The notes below the pieces were generated by a model. That model made no database searches. It had not been told where the DNA came from and saw only the letters and a program-made list of their open reading frames with translations. Shown one piece after another: positions 7,821 to 14,691 of a stretch of DNA of 25,254 bases (its first letter is position 1; every line of letters starts with the position of its first letter). The stretch is taken from contig JALNZH010000017.1 in the NCBI GenBank assembly GCA_023229405.1, positions 1-25,254 of the forward strand, written 5' to 3'. The stretch comes from Bacteroidota bacterium (GTDB lineage Bacteria > Bacteroidota > Ignavibacteria > UBA10030 > UBA8401). Both the position numbers and the translations under genes were made by a program.

Positions 7821-8384
7821 TTATTGTTTCAGCATACCTGATTTCCGCGCGTACTCAAAAATTCCGCCGCCGTGGAGAATGTGTTCAATATCTCCGAGAG
7901 AACTAAGTTGATATTCCTTTTTCTGCGTCAGATTTTTCAAAATTCCATTCGTCGTATTTAATTCAAGATCGTCGCCAGTCCGGACTTCCTGCGACAGATG
8001 ATTCGTTGTCTCAAACGGCGCAATGAATGCTCCATCAATCGAATTGCGATAGAAGATCCGTGCATAGCTTTCCGCGATAACCGCTTCGATACCCGCCACC
8101 TGTAATGCAAACGGAGCGTGTTCACGGGACGAACCGCAGCCGAAGTTTTTTCCTCCAATAACGATAGTAAACTCGCTTTGCCAGGTCTCTTCTTTCACGA
8201 ACGGAACGTTACCGTGTGGCAGTCCGGACTGCTCTATCGGCACACCGGAGAATGCATACCGGCCATAGTTTTTCTTTTCATCTACATCATCCAGCTTATA
8301 CACCAGATGTTCTGCGGGAATAATCTGATCGGTATCGATATCGTTTCCCAGAACGAATGCTTTTCCTTTGATAATCGCTTTCAT
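7821..8384 (-). CDS. leuD: 3-isopropylmalate dehydratase, small subunit
   Basis: The protein has 187 residues. It is the swivel-domain subunit that pairs with LeuC to isomerise isopropylmalate (and, by family knowledge, citramalate/methylmalate in this pathway). The motifs LGNDIDTDQIIPAEHL at about residues 12-27 and GGKNFGCGSSREHAP at about residues 77-91 are diagnostic; the loop just before the second motif matches the substrate-recognition region. A GGGAG Shine-Dalgarno sequence precedes the ATG by about 5 nt. It is separated from leuC by panD and by an intrinsic terminator, so it probably begins a new transcription unit. The C-terminal 40 residues lack obvious motifs. Confidence 0.95.
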   Translation of the reverse strand: MKAIIKGKAFVLGNDIDTDQIIPAEHLVYKLDDVDEKKNYGRYAFSGVPIEQSGLPHGNVPFVKEETWQSEFTIVIGGKNFGCGSSREHAPFALQVAGIEAVIAESYARIFYRNSIDGAFIAPFETTNHLSQEVRTGDDLELNTTNGILKNLTQKKEYQLSSLGDIEHILHGGGIFEYARKSGMLKQ

Positions 8385-8456
8385 ATAGCTCCCTGATTTT
8401 ATCTCTATTCTTTACAGAATTTATCTTTGTGAATCTCGTTGTCGTAACTGATCTCT

Positions 8457-8515
8457 CACATCGGTTTACTTAATATGTCATAGCTCGTTCCAGATGACAG
8501 GACAAAAAAGTCATG
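8457..8515 (-). promoter_or_regulatory. Possible leuD promoter with inverted repeat
   Basis: Just past the panD terminator, the minus strand has TTGTCC (at about 8508-8503) and, 17 bp on, TATGAC (about 8485-8480), a modest match to -35/-10 boxes. An inverted repeat TGTCAT/ATGACA with 12 bp between arms (8476-8499) spans the -10 region and could be an operator. Needed logically because the terminator would end upstream transcription. Weak evidence. Confidence 0.3.
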
Positions 8516-8521
8516 TAGAGT

Positions 8522-8562
8522 AAAAATAAAAAACCTTCGGAGTGAATCTCACATCCGAAGGT
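8522..8562 (-). terminator. Intrinsic terminator after panD
   Basis: On the minus strand the arms ACCTTCGGA (8562-8554) and TCCGAAGGT (8541-8533) pair perfectly over 9 bp. An inner GTGA/TCAC stem with a GAT loop extends the hairpin after one bulged base. The 3' side runs straight into a T-rich tract (TTTTTATTTTT in the minus strand, 8532-8522). It ends the leuC-panD side about 24 bp after the panD stop and about 140 bp before leuD. Confidence 0.88.
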
Positions 8563-8585
8563 CCGGTGATGATCACTCGTTGTTG

Positions 8586-8927
8586 TTAAAGATATTGAAC
8601 AAACTTGTTGTCCTTGTCCACCAGCATCATGGTCGGTTTCACCGGAGTATCCGATAATTCAAATCCCATGATAATGATCTCCTCCCCCTCGTTAATGAGG
8701 TGCGCAGCGGCACCGTTCATGCAAATAACACCGGAGTTCCGCTTTCCGCGTATCACATATGTCTCCAGACGTGCGCCGGAGGAATTGCTGGTGACCAGTA
8801 CTTTCTCGCCGTCATGAAGACCCACGCGTTCTATCAGGTCTTCATCGATGGTGATGCTTCCGACATAGTGAATATCAGCTTCAGTGACGGTAGCTTTATG
8901 TATTTTGGAGCGAATATACCAACGCAT
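8586..8927 (-). CDS. panD: Aspartate 1-decarboxylase proenzyme
   Basis: The protein has 113 residues, a little shorter than E. coli PanD (126). It decarboxylates aspartate to beta-alanine for pantothenate and CoA. The self-cleavage site HYVGSITID is present: cleavage between Gly23 and Ser24 gives the pyruvoyl group from Ser24. Lys8-Ile-His10 and ICMNGAAAHL match the conserved active-site regions (NGAAAH is the family signature). AGGA lies 6 nt before the ATG. It is preceded by an inverted repeat over a putative promoter and followed by a strong terminator, so it can be its own transcript. The other half of pantothenate comes from 2-ketoisovalerate, a valine intermediate, which fits this locus. 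Confidence 0.95.
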   Translation of the reverse strand: MRWYIRSKIHKATVTEADIHYVGSITIDEDLIERVGLHDGEKVLVTSNSSGARLETYVIRGKRNSGVICMNGAAAHLINEGEEIIIMGFELSDTPVKPTMMLVDKDNKFVQYL

Positions 8928-8948
8928 GCTGTTCCTGTGTTATCATCT

Positions 8949-8974
8949 TTTGAATACTGTTCTATTCAAATATA
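8949..8974 (-). promoter_or_regulatory. Putative panD promoter overlapped by a perfect inverted repeat
   Basis: The minus strand reads TATATTTG at 8974-8967, a full match to the TAnnTTTG -7 box described for Bacteroidetes housekeeping promoters; a TTCG sits about 20 bp upstream where a TTTG -33 element would be. Starting inside that box, TTTGAATA (8970-8963) and TATTCAAA (8956-8949) form a perfect 8-bp inverted repeat with a 6-bp spacer, placed over the expected start site. This is the geometry of a repressor operator. The repeat is seen directly; promoter and operator roles are inferred. Confidence 0.5.
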
Positions 8975-9038
8975 CAGGAAAAAACTTTTGCGAACATGAA
9001 CTTCTCTCATTGATGTGTAAAAATTTAACAAATCTCTA

Positions 9039-10331
9039 TTAGTTGAAAAATTCGCGTGGATTGGTAATTACCCCTTTCACAGCAGACGCCGCCACCGTAT
9101 ATGGGGAGGCAAGATACACTTGCGATTTTTTCGATCCCATTCTGCCGGGGAAATTTCTATTTGTAGAAGAAATACATACTTCCGCTCCGTTCAAACGTCC
9201 AAACGTATCAGACGGTCCGCCAAGACAGGCTGCACAAGATGAATCGCCAATGCGGCATCCCGCCTCTTCGAAAATCTGCATGACGGTTTTATCTTTCACC
9301 TTGATCGATTTGATCTGGTTCGCCACTTCGGTTGTTGCGGGGACGATGAATGTATCGATCTTTACTGTTTCGCCGTACATCACTTCAGCTGCAGCAATGA
9401 AATCAGATATTTTCCCTCCAGTACAGCTGCCGATATATGCGCGATCCAACCGCGTGCCGGCCACTTCGCTCACCACTGCTTTGTTGTCGGGTGAATGCGG
9501 CTTGGCAACTGTTGGTTCGATTTCTTTCACATTAAAGTGATGAGTAGAATGATATTTCGCGTCATCATCATTATAGAAACATTCGAACTCTTTGTTCGTC
9601 CGGGCGCGCACATAATCCGTTGTTGTTTTATCCGGAGTGCAGATACCGTTCTTTCCCCCTGCTTCGATCACCATATTGCAGAGTGTCATCCGGTCTTCCA
9701 TTGTCATTGAATCAACAGCTGTCCCACTGAAATCCATCGCACGGTATGTTGCGCCGTCTACTCCGATTTTTCCGATTGCAGCAAGAATCAGATCTTTCGC
9801 CATCAGATACTTCGGCATTTCTCCGTCGAAGATAAATTTCATTGTTTCGGGAACCTTCACCCACAGTTTTCCTGTGCCAAGCACGAATGCCGCGTCCGTG
9901 TTTCCGATACCGGTAGCAAACTCGCCGAATGCACCCGCGGTGCAGGTGTGAGAATCGGTGCCAAATAACACTTCGCCAGGACGGGTGAATCCTTCTTCGG
10001 GCATGGCAACGTGGCAAACACCTTTATATCTTGGTGTCCCGACATCAAAATAGTGCGGAAGATCCTGTTCCTTAGCAAAATCACGCAGAATCTGGATATT
10101 TCGGTTGGCGTGCATATCTTTGGTAAAGATATAATGATCGGGGATGACAACAAGTTTATCTTTATCCCACACTTTTGCAGTCGGTCCGAATTCCCGTTTA
10201 AAGATTCCGAATGTTCCCGGTCCGCACACATCGTGCGTCATCAATACGTCGACATCAATCCACACGTTGTCGCCCGGATTCACCGACGCGCGTCCGGAAT
10301 GCTTGGCAAGAATCTTTTCAGTAATGGTCAT
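9039..10331 (-). CDS. leuC: 3-isopropylmalate dehydratase, large subunit
   Basis: The protein has 430 residues from the chosen start. It is the aconitase-fold subunit that binds the [4Fe-4S] cluster and isomerises isopropylmalate with LeuD. Motifs: MTITEKILAKHSG at the start, GTDSHTCTAGAFGEFATGIG, GSCTGGKISDF and SSCAACLGGPSDTFG, which supply the three cluster cysteines (one in GSCTGG, two in CAAC). The C-terminal NRNFPGRMGS is also typical. Its length matches the shorter class of LeuC rather than the about 466-residue enterobacterial form. Start: an upstream ATG at 10379 would add 16 residues that translate an intergenic hairpin; the ATG at 10331 gives the conserved N-terminus. It is split from leuD by panD and a terminator. 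Confidence 0.95.
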   Translation of the reverse strand: MTITEKILAKHSGRASVNPGDNVWIDVDVLMTHDVCGPGTFGIFKREFGPTAKVWDKDKLVVIPDHYIFTKDMHANRNIQILRDFAKEQDLPHYFDVGTPRYKGVCHVAMPEEGFTRPGEVLFGTDSHTCTAGAFGEFATGIGNTDAAFVLGTGKLWVKVPETMKFIFDGEMPKYLMAKDLILAAIGKIGVDGATYRAMDFSGTAVDSMTMEDRMTLCNMVIEAGGKNGICTPDKTTTDYVRARTNKEFECFYNDDDAKYHSTHHFNVKEIEPTVAKPHSPDNKAVVSEVAGTRLDRAYIGSCTGGKISDFIAAAEVMYGETVKIDTFIVPATTEVANQIKSIKVKDKTVMQIFEEAGCRIGDSSCAACLGGPSDTFGRLNGAEVCISSTNRNFPGRMGSKKSQVYLASPYTVAASAVKGVITNPREFFN

Positions 10332-10352
10332 TTCAACTCTTTCTGTTTTATC

Positions 10353-10377
10353 GTCGTTCGACTCCGCTCGGGACGAC
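10353..10377. repeat. Short palindromic hairpin element upstream of leuC
   Basis: In the leuA-leuC gap, GTCGT (10353-10357) and ACGAC (10373-10377) bracket a core with a further TCGA/CGA-type pairing around CTCCGCT. The word TTCGACTCCGCTCGGGA resembles a small repeat seen in many copies in unrelated bacterial genomes. It lies 22 bp before the leuC start and could affect mRNA processing or simply be a repeat relic. Confidence 0.45.
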
Positions 10378-10412
10378 ATTGTAATTTGATAATGTGATAA
10401 TTTGTAATTCTC

Positions 10413-11960
10413 TTACACTCCGACATTCTCTCCGGAAGATTGTTGTTTCCGGAAACGCGCTGCGATGGCATGATTAATGGCGTTCACGTACGCTTTTACG
10501 CTGCCGGTGATAACATCGGTGCTTGCAGAACGACCGTTGAATACATATCCATCGATGGCAATCTTCACAAACACTTCTCCGATCGCATCCTGTCCCCACG
10601 AAACAGACTTAATGGAATAATCCAGCAGCTCCGTATTTATTCCTGTAATGCGTTCTATTGCTCGATAAGCGGCATCAACCGGTCCGTCTCCGGTGGAGGA
10701 GTCCTGAAAAACCTGTCCTCCTTTTTTTAATCCTACGGTGGCTGTCGGAACGATATTGAGCCCGCTCGTCACCTGGAGCGTATCGATTGTATATGTTTCT
10801 TCTAGCGAGGTGACTTCGTCCTGCAGAATAGCAACGAGGTCGTCATCGAATACCTGTTTTTTTTCATCCGCGAGTTTGGAAAATACTCTGTATGCTTTTT
10901 CTAATTCATCCGCTGATAAATTGTACCCCAACTCTTCATACCGCTGTTTCAGCGCGTGACGTCCTGAGTGTTTGCCGAGCACCAGCGTGCTGTGCTTAAT
11001 GCCGACACTGGCGGGGGTCATAATTTCATATGTGAGCGGATTTTTCAACATGCCGTCTTGATGGATTCCCGCTTCATGAGCAAACGCATTTTCACCAACG
11101 ATCGCTTTGTTACGCTGCACATGCATTCCGGTTAATGACACCAACAGTTTGCTCGCCTTATAAATTTCTTCGGTGTTAATGTTGGTGGAAACATGCAGCG
11201 CTTCTCCACGTGTGCGGATGGCCATCGCAATTTCTTCCAGCGATGCGTTTCCTGCCCGCTCACCAATGCCGTTCACAGTACATTCTATTTGCCGCGCACC
11301 ATTCACTACTCCGGCAAGAGAGTTTGCAACGGCAAGTCCGAGATCGTCGTGACAATGCACGCTTAAAATTGCCTTGGTGATATTCGGAACACACTGTGAT
11401 AACGTTTTAATGATTGCACCGTATTCTTCCGGTACTGAATATCCAACGGTATCCGGGATATTAATAACTGTTGCACCTTCTGCGATCACCGCTTCCACCA
11501 CCTGGCAAAGAAATGCGATATCACTACGTGAGGCATCTTCACAGGAAAATTCTACATCGCTGCAATACGATTTCGCTCGGCGGACGGCGGCGATCGCTTG
11601 TTCCAACACTTCTTGCCGCGTTTTTTTTAATTTAAATTTCAGATGAATATCCGACGTTGCAATGAACGTATGAATGCGTGGCTTTTCGGCATACTGCAAC
11701 GCTTCCCATGCTCGGTCGATGTCGTTGAAGTTTGCGCGGCATAATCCCGCCACCGATACGGTGCGAATCTGCTTTGCAATCTCCTTCACCGATTCAAAAT
11801 CCCCTTCGCTGGCAATCGGAAATCCCGCTTCGATCACATCCACCTGCAAGCGTTCAAGTTGGCGCGCCATCCGGATTTTTTCGTTAAAATTCATGCTCGC
11901 ACCGGGGGACTGTTCTCCGTCGCGTAATGTTGTATCAAAAATATATACTCGGTCGCTCAT
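10413..11960 (-). CDS. leuA: 2-isopropylmalate synthase
   Basis: The protein has 515 residues from the chosen ATG. It condenses acetyl-CoA with 2-ketoisovalerate, committing carbon to leucine. The N-terminal FDTTLRDGEQSPGASMN, SVHCHDDLGLAVANSLAG and the GERAGNASLEEIAM block define the DRE-TIM catalytic barrel with its metal-binding HCHDD. HEAGIHQDGML follows. From about residue 385 on is the LeuA regulatory (allosteric, leucine-binding) domain, with TVGLKKGGQVFQDSSTGDG and NGRSASTDVITGSVKAYVNA. Start: a GTG at 11987 is in frame, but the ATG at 11960 follows AAAAGGAAAAG and gives the conserved MSDRVYIFDTTLRDG. Leucine feedback inhibition is expected from the domain. Confidence 0.96.
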   Translation of the reverse strand: MSDRVYIFDTTLRDGEQSPGASMNFNEKIRMARQLERLQVDVIEAGFPIASEGDFESVKEIAKQIRTVSVAGLCRANFNDIDRAWEALQYAEKPRIHTFIATSDIHLKFKLKKTRQEVLEQAIAAVRRAKSYCSDVEFSCEDASRSDIAFLCQVVEAVIAEGATVINIPDTVGYSVPEEYGAIIKTLSQCVPNITKAILSVHCHDDLGLAVANSLAGVVNGARQIECTVNGIGERAGNASLEEIAMAIRTRGEALHVSTNINTEEIYKASKLLVSLTGMHVQRNKAIVGENAFAHEAGIHQDGMLKNPLTYEIMTPASVGIKHSTLVLGKHSGRHALKQRYEELGYNLSADELEKAYRVFSKLADEKKQVFDDDLVAILQDEVTSLEETYTIDTLQVTSGLNIVPTATVGLKKGGQVFQDSSTGDGPVDAAYRAIERITGINTELLDYSIKSVSWGQDAIGEVFVKIAIDGYVFNGRSASTDVITGSVKAYVNAINHAIAARFRKQQSSGENVGV

Positions 11961-12016
11961 AATATTCTTTTCCTTTTCTGCTACCACCTAGTACCTAACA
12001 CCAATCAGTTTAATTT

Positions 12017-13030
12017 TTATAAATGTCGTTTCTCTAACGGTAGATACCGTCGTAGATCGTCCATTAATCCTGTAAACTGCTCCGGCGTTAGCGATTGTGC
12101 GCCGTCCGAAAACGCTTTTTCCGGATTCGGATGCACTTCGATGATGATACCATCTGCTCCAACTGGAACCGACGCTTTCGCCATCGGCGGAATGAGACTG
12201 CGGATTCCAGTGCCGTGGCTCGGATCGACGATGACCGGAAGATGCGACATTTCTTTTAATGCCGGCACTGCAGTAAGATCAAACGTATTGCGCGTGTAAT
12301 CTTCGAATGTGCGGATGCCTCGTTCGCACAACACTACGTCGTAATTTCCCATAGACATAATGTATTCGGCAGACATCAGCAGTTCTTTATATGTGCTGGA
12401 CATGCCACGCTTCAGCAGGATTGGACGTTTTGATTTTCCGACTTCCTTCAGCAAGGCAAAGTTCTGCATGTTGCGTGCGCCAATCTGTAGCATATCGGAA
12501 TATCTCGCCACTAAATCTACATCGCTCGGCGAGATTACTTCCGTTGCAAACGGTAAACCGGTTTTCTCTCTTGCTGCAGCGAGCAGTTTTAATCCTTCTT
12601 CTTCCAATCCCTGAAACGAATATGGAGACGTGCGCGGCTTAAACGCGCCGCCGCGAAGCATCTGAGCCCCCGCTTTTTTTACCAACTCTGCGCTGAGAAT
12701 GATCTGTTCTTTCGATTCAACAGAGCAGGGCCCGGCAATAACAACAAACTGCGAATTTCCAAATTCCACATTGCCGACTTTTACAACAGTACGGGGTTTG
12801 GTTTCTTTGCTCGCCAATTTGAACGGCTTCAGGATCGGAACGACATTCTCCACGTATTCCAATGATTCCAACTGCTGTAACTGCGATTTCCCGCGTTCAT
12901 CACCCACACATGCAATAACAGTCCGCTCTTCGCCAACGATCGGGTGCGGTTTGAATCCAAACTCTTTCACACGATCAAGCACATGTTCATACTCTTCTTT
13001 CTTTACGCCCGGTTTCAAGACAATGATCAT
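12017..13030 (-). CDS. aroF: 3-deoxy-7-phosphoheptulonate (DAHP) synthase, type I beta with N-terminal regulatory domain
   Basis: The protein has 337 residues. It condenses phosphoenolpyruvate and erythrose 4-phosphate, the first step of aromatic amino-acid synthesis. The first 70 residues (MIIVLKPGVKKEEYEHVLD, then VVPILKPFKLAS) match the ferredoxin-like regulatory domain of Thermotoga-type enzymes. The catalytic barrel follows: VIAGPCSVESKEQI, LRGGAFKPRTSPYSFQG, LQIGARNMQNFALL, PILLKRGM, and VIVDPSHGTGIRSL. The symbol is a family convention (aroF/aroG); no subtype is claimed. AGAAGG lies about 6 nt before the ATG, and it starts 10 bp after cimA. Feedback by an aromatic amino acid is expected for this architecture. 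Its place among branched-chain genes is unusual. Confidence 0.93.
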   Translation of the reverse strand: MIIVLKPGVKKEEYEHVLDRVKEFGFKPHPIVGEERTVIACVGDERGKSQLQQLESLEYVENVVPILKPFKLASKETKPRTVVKVGNVEFGNSQFVVIAGPCSVESKEQIILSAELVKKAGAQMLRGGAFKPRTSPYSFQGLEEEGLKLLAAAREKTGLPFATEVISPSDVDLVARYSDMLQIGARNMQNFALLKEVGKSKRPILLKRGMSSTYKELLMSAEYIMSMGNYDVVLCERGIRTFEDYTRNTFDLTAVPALKEMSHLPVIVDPSHGTGIRSLIPPMAKASVPVGADGIIIEVHPNPEKAFSDGAQSLTPEQFTGLMDDLRRYLPLEKRHL

Positions 13031-13040
13031 TGGATACCTT

Positions 13041-14612
13041 CTATGTTCTTTTCTTTAATAAGTGATAAGTAATTGAATCGACCAGCGCTTTCCAGCTGGC
13101 GTCCACCACGTCGGATGAGACACCGACGGTATTCCAGGACGAATTTCCATTTTTTGTTTCGATTAACACGCGCACTTTTGCCGCCGTTGCATTTTGCGAA
13201 TCGAGCACCCGAACTTTATAATCAGTTAACTGAATTTCTTTTAACTGAGGATAGAACCGCTCCAGCGCTTTGCGCAGCGCTTTATCCATTGCATTCACCG
13301 GACCGTTTCCTTCGGCAGCCGTAATTTCCGTTTCGTCTCCCACGCGCACTTTAATCATTGCTTCACTGCGCGCATCACTGTCGTTGGAATCTTTGTGTAT
13401 GCTGATTTTGAAGCGCTCCAGTTCGAACAGTTTTTTGATCTCGCCGGTGTGTTTTTTTACCAACAGTTCGAACGACGCTTCCGCATCCTCAAAATAATAT
13501 CCGTAATGTTCCATCGCCTTCAGCTCTTCCACCACTTTTTGTGCCGCCGGCGATTTGTCATCAATCTTCAAGCCCAGTTCTTCCGCCTTATAAAGAACGT
13601 TGCTTCTGCCGGAAAGATCGGAGACTAATACTCGGCGAACATTCCCGACGAGTTCCGGTTCCACGTGTTCATACGTCTTCGGAGTTTTCATCACTGCGCT
13701 GACATGAACTCCACCTTTATGCGCAAAGGCGCTTTCACCAACGAAGGCCATGTTCTTGCGGTGTTTCAAATTGGCCAGCTCGCTGACATATCGAGAGAGG
13801 TCAGTCAGTTTTTTCAGTTGCGCTCTGCCGACCGATTGTTTTCCCATCTTTAATTCCAGATTTGGAATGATAGAACAGAGATTCGCATTGCCGCACCGTT
13901 CGCCGTATCCGTTCATCGTCCCCTGCACATGCACTGCGCCGTGTTGCACTGCGGTGAGCGCGTTGGCCACACCCATCTCGCAATCGTTGTGCGTGTGAAT
14001 ACCCAGTTGAGCGGTAACATGCTGCTTCACTTCGACAATAATCTCCGAAACTTCCCATGGCATGGTTCCGCCGTTTGTATCACAAAGGACAATCACATCG
14101 GCGCCTGACGATTGCGCCGCTTGCAGCGTTTTTACGGCATACACTTTATCCGACTTGTATCCGTCAAAGAAATGTTCCGCATCGTATACCACTTCTTTGC
14201 CGTTCTTCTTCAGATAGGCAACGGAATCGGCGATAATTTCCAGGTTTTCTTCTGCGGTAATCTGCAACGCTTCTTTCACATGCAGCAGCCACGTTTTGCC
14301 GAAAATTGTCACAACGGGAGTCTGTGCATCCAGCAGCGCTTTAATGTTCGCATCATCTTCCACGCGGTTTTTTGCACGCCGGGTACTGCCGAATGCCGCA
14401 ATCTTTGCATGCACGAATTTCACACTGCGTGCTTTCTCGAAGAATTCCATATCCTTCGGATTAGATCCCGGCCATCCCCCTTCGATATAATCAATGCCGA
14501 ACGCATCCAGCCGTTTGGCGATTTTGATTTTATCTTCGGCGGAGAATGAGACTTCTTCTCCCTGAGTTCCGTCTCGCAGCGTTGTATCGTATGTAAATAT
14601 TTTTGTATTCAT
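13041..14612 (-). CDS. cimA: (R)-citramalate synthase
   Basis: The protein has 523 residues and makes citramalate from pyruvate and acetyl-CoA, feeding the threonine-independent route to 2-ketobutyrate and isoleucine. It is a DRE-TIM synthase like LeuA, but the motif TYDTTLRDGTQGEEVSFS, then IEGGWPGSNPKD, VYDAEHFFDGYK, LCDTNGGTMPWE and GIHTHNDCEMGVANALTAV fits the CimA subgroup rather than LeuA (GEQSPG). FVGESAFAHKGGVHVSAV follows. The C-terminal 150 residues are a regulatory domain of the LeuA dimer type (GNGPVNAMDKALRKALE). It lies 70 bp after ilvC, across a 15-bp inverted repeat. No ilvA is present here, which fits isoleucine from citramalate. Confidence 0.93.
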   Translation of the reverse strand: MNTKIFTYDTTLRDGTQGEEVSFSAEDKIKIAKRLDAFGIDYIEGGWPGSNPKDMEFFEKARSVKFVHAKIAAFGSTRRAKNRVEDDANIKALLDAQTPVVTIFGKTWLLHVKEALQITAEENLEIIADSVAYLKKNGKEVVYDAEHFFDGYKSDKVYAVKTLQAAQSSGADVIVLCDTNGGTMPWEVSEIIVEVKQHVTAQLGIHTHNDCEMGVANALTAVQHGAVHVQGTMNGYGERCGNANLCSIIPNLELKMGKQSVGRAQLKKLTDLSRYVSELANLKHRKNMAFVGESAFAHKGGVHVSAVMKTPKTYEHVEPELVGNVRRVLVSDLSGRSNVLYKAEELGLKIDDKSPAAQKVVEELKAMEHYGYYFEDAEASFELLVKKHTGEIKKLFELERFKISIHKDSNDSDARSEAMIKVRVGDETEITAAEGNGPVNAMDKALRKALERFYPQLKEIQLTDYKVRVLDSQNATAAKVRVLIETKNGNSSWNTVGVSSDVVDASWKALVDSITYHLLKKRT

Positions 14613-14631
14613 AGTGTTTGAGTCATTGAGT

Positions 14632-14691
14632 AAAAAGTAGTTGAGATTTATTTCTCAAATACTCAACACCTTCGTTTCTCAACTACTTTTT
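14632..14691 (-). terminator. Possible weak terminator or processing hairpin between ilvC and cimA
   Basis: Two 15-nt arms pair perfectly: AAAAAGTAGTTGAGA at 14632-14646 and its complement TCTCAACTACTTTTT at 14677-14691. The left arm covers the ilvC stop codon, and the downstream end reads TTTTT in the transcribed strand. Inside, TTGAGTA/TACTCAA and TTGAGA/TCTCAA words offer competing pairings. The stem is AT-rich and the loop is 30 nt, so termination may be partial. Because the arms end in A5/T5 it could work in both directions. Confidence 0.45.

Noticed and set aside
8471..8515. Short ORF upstream of leuD (14 codons, starting MTFLSC) as a leucine leader peptide
   Set aside because: It has only two leucines, no run of control codons, and no terminator/antiterminator pair between it and leuD.
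11961..11987. Upstream GTG start for leuA
   Set aside because: It adds nine residues unlike LeuA N-termini, and those codons contain the AAAAGGAAAAG that serves as ribosome binding site for the ATG at 11960.
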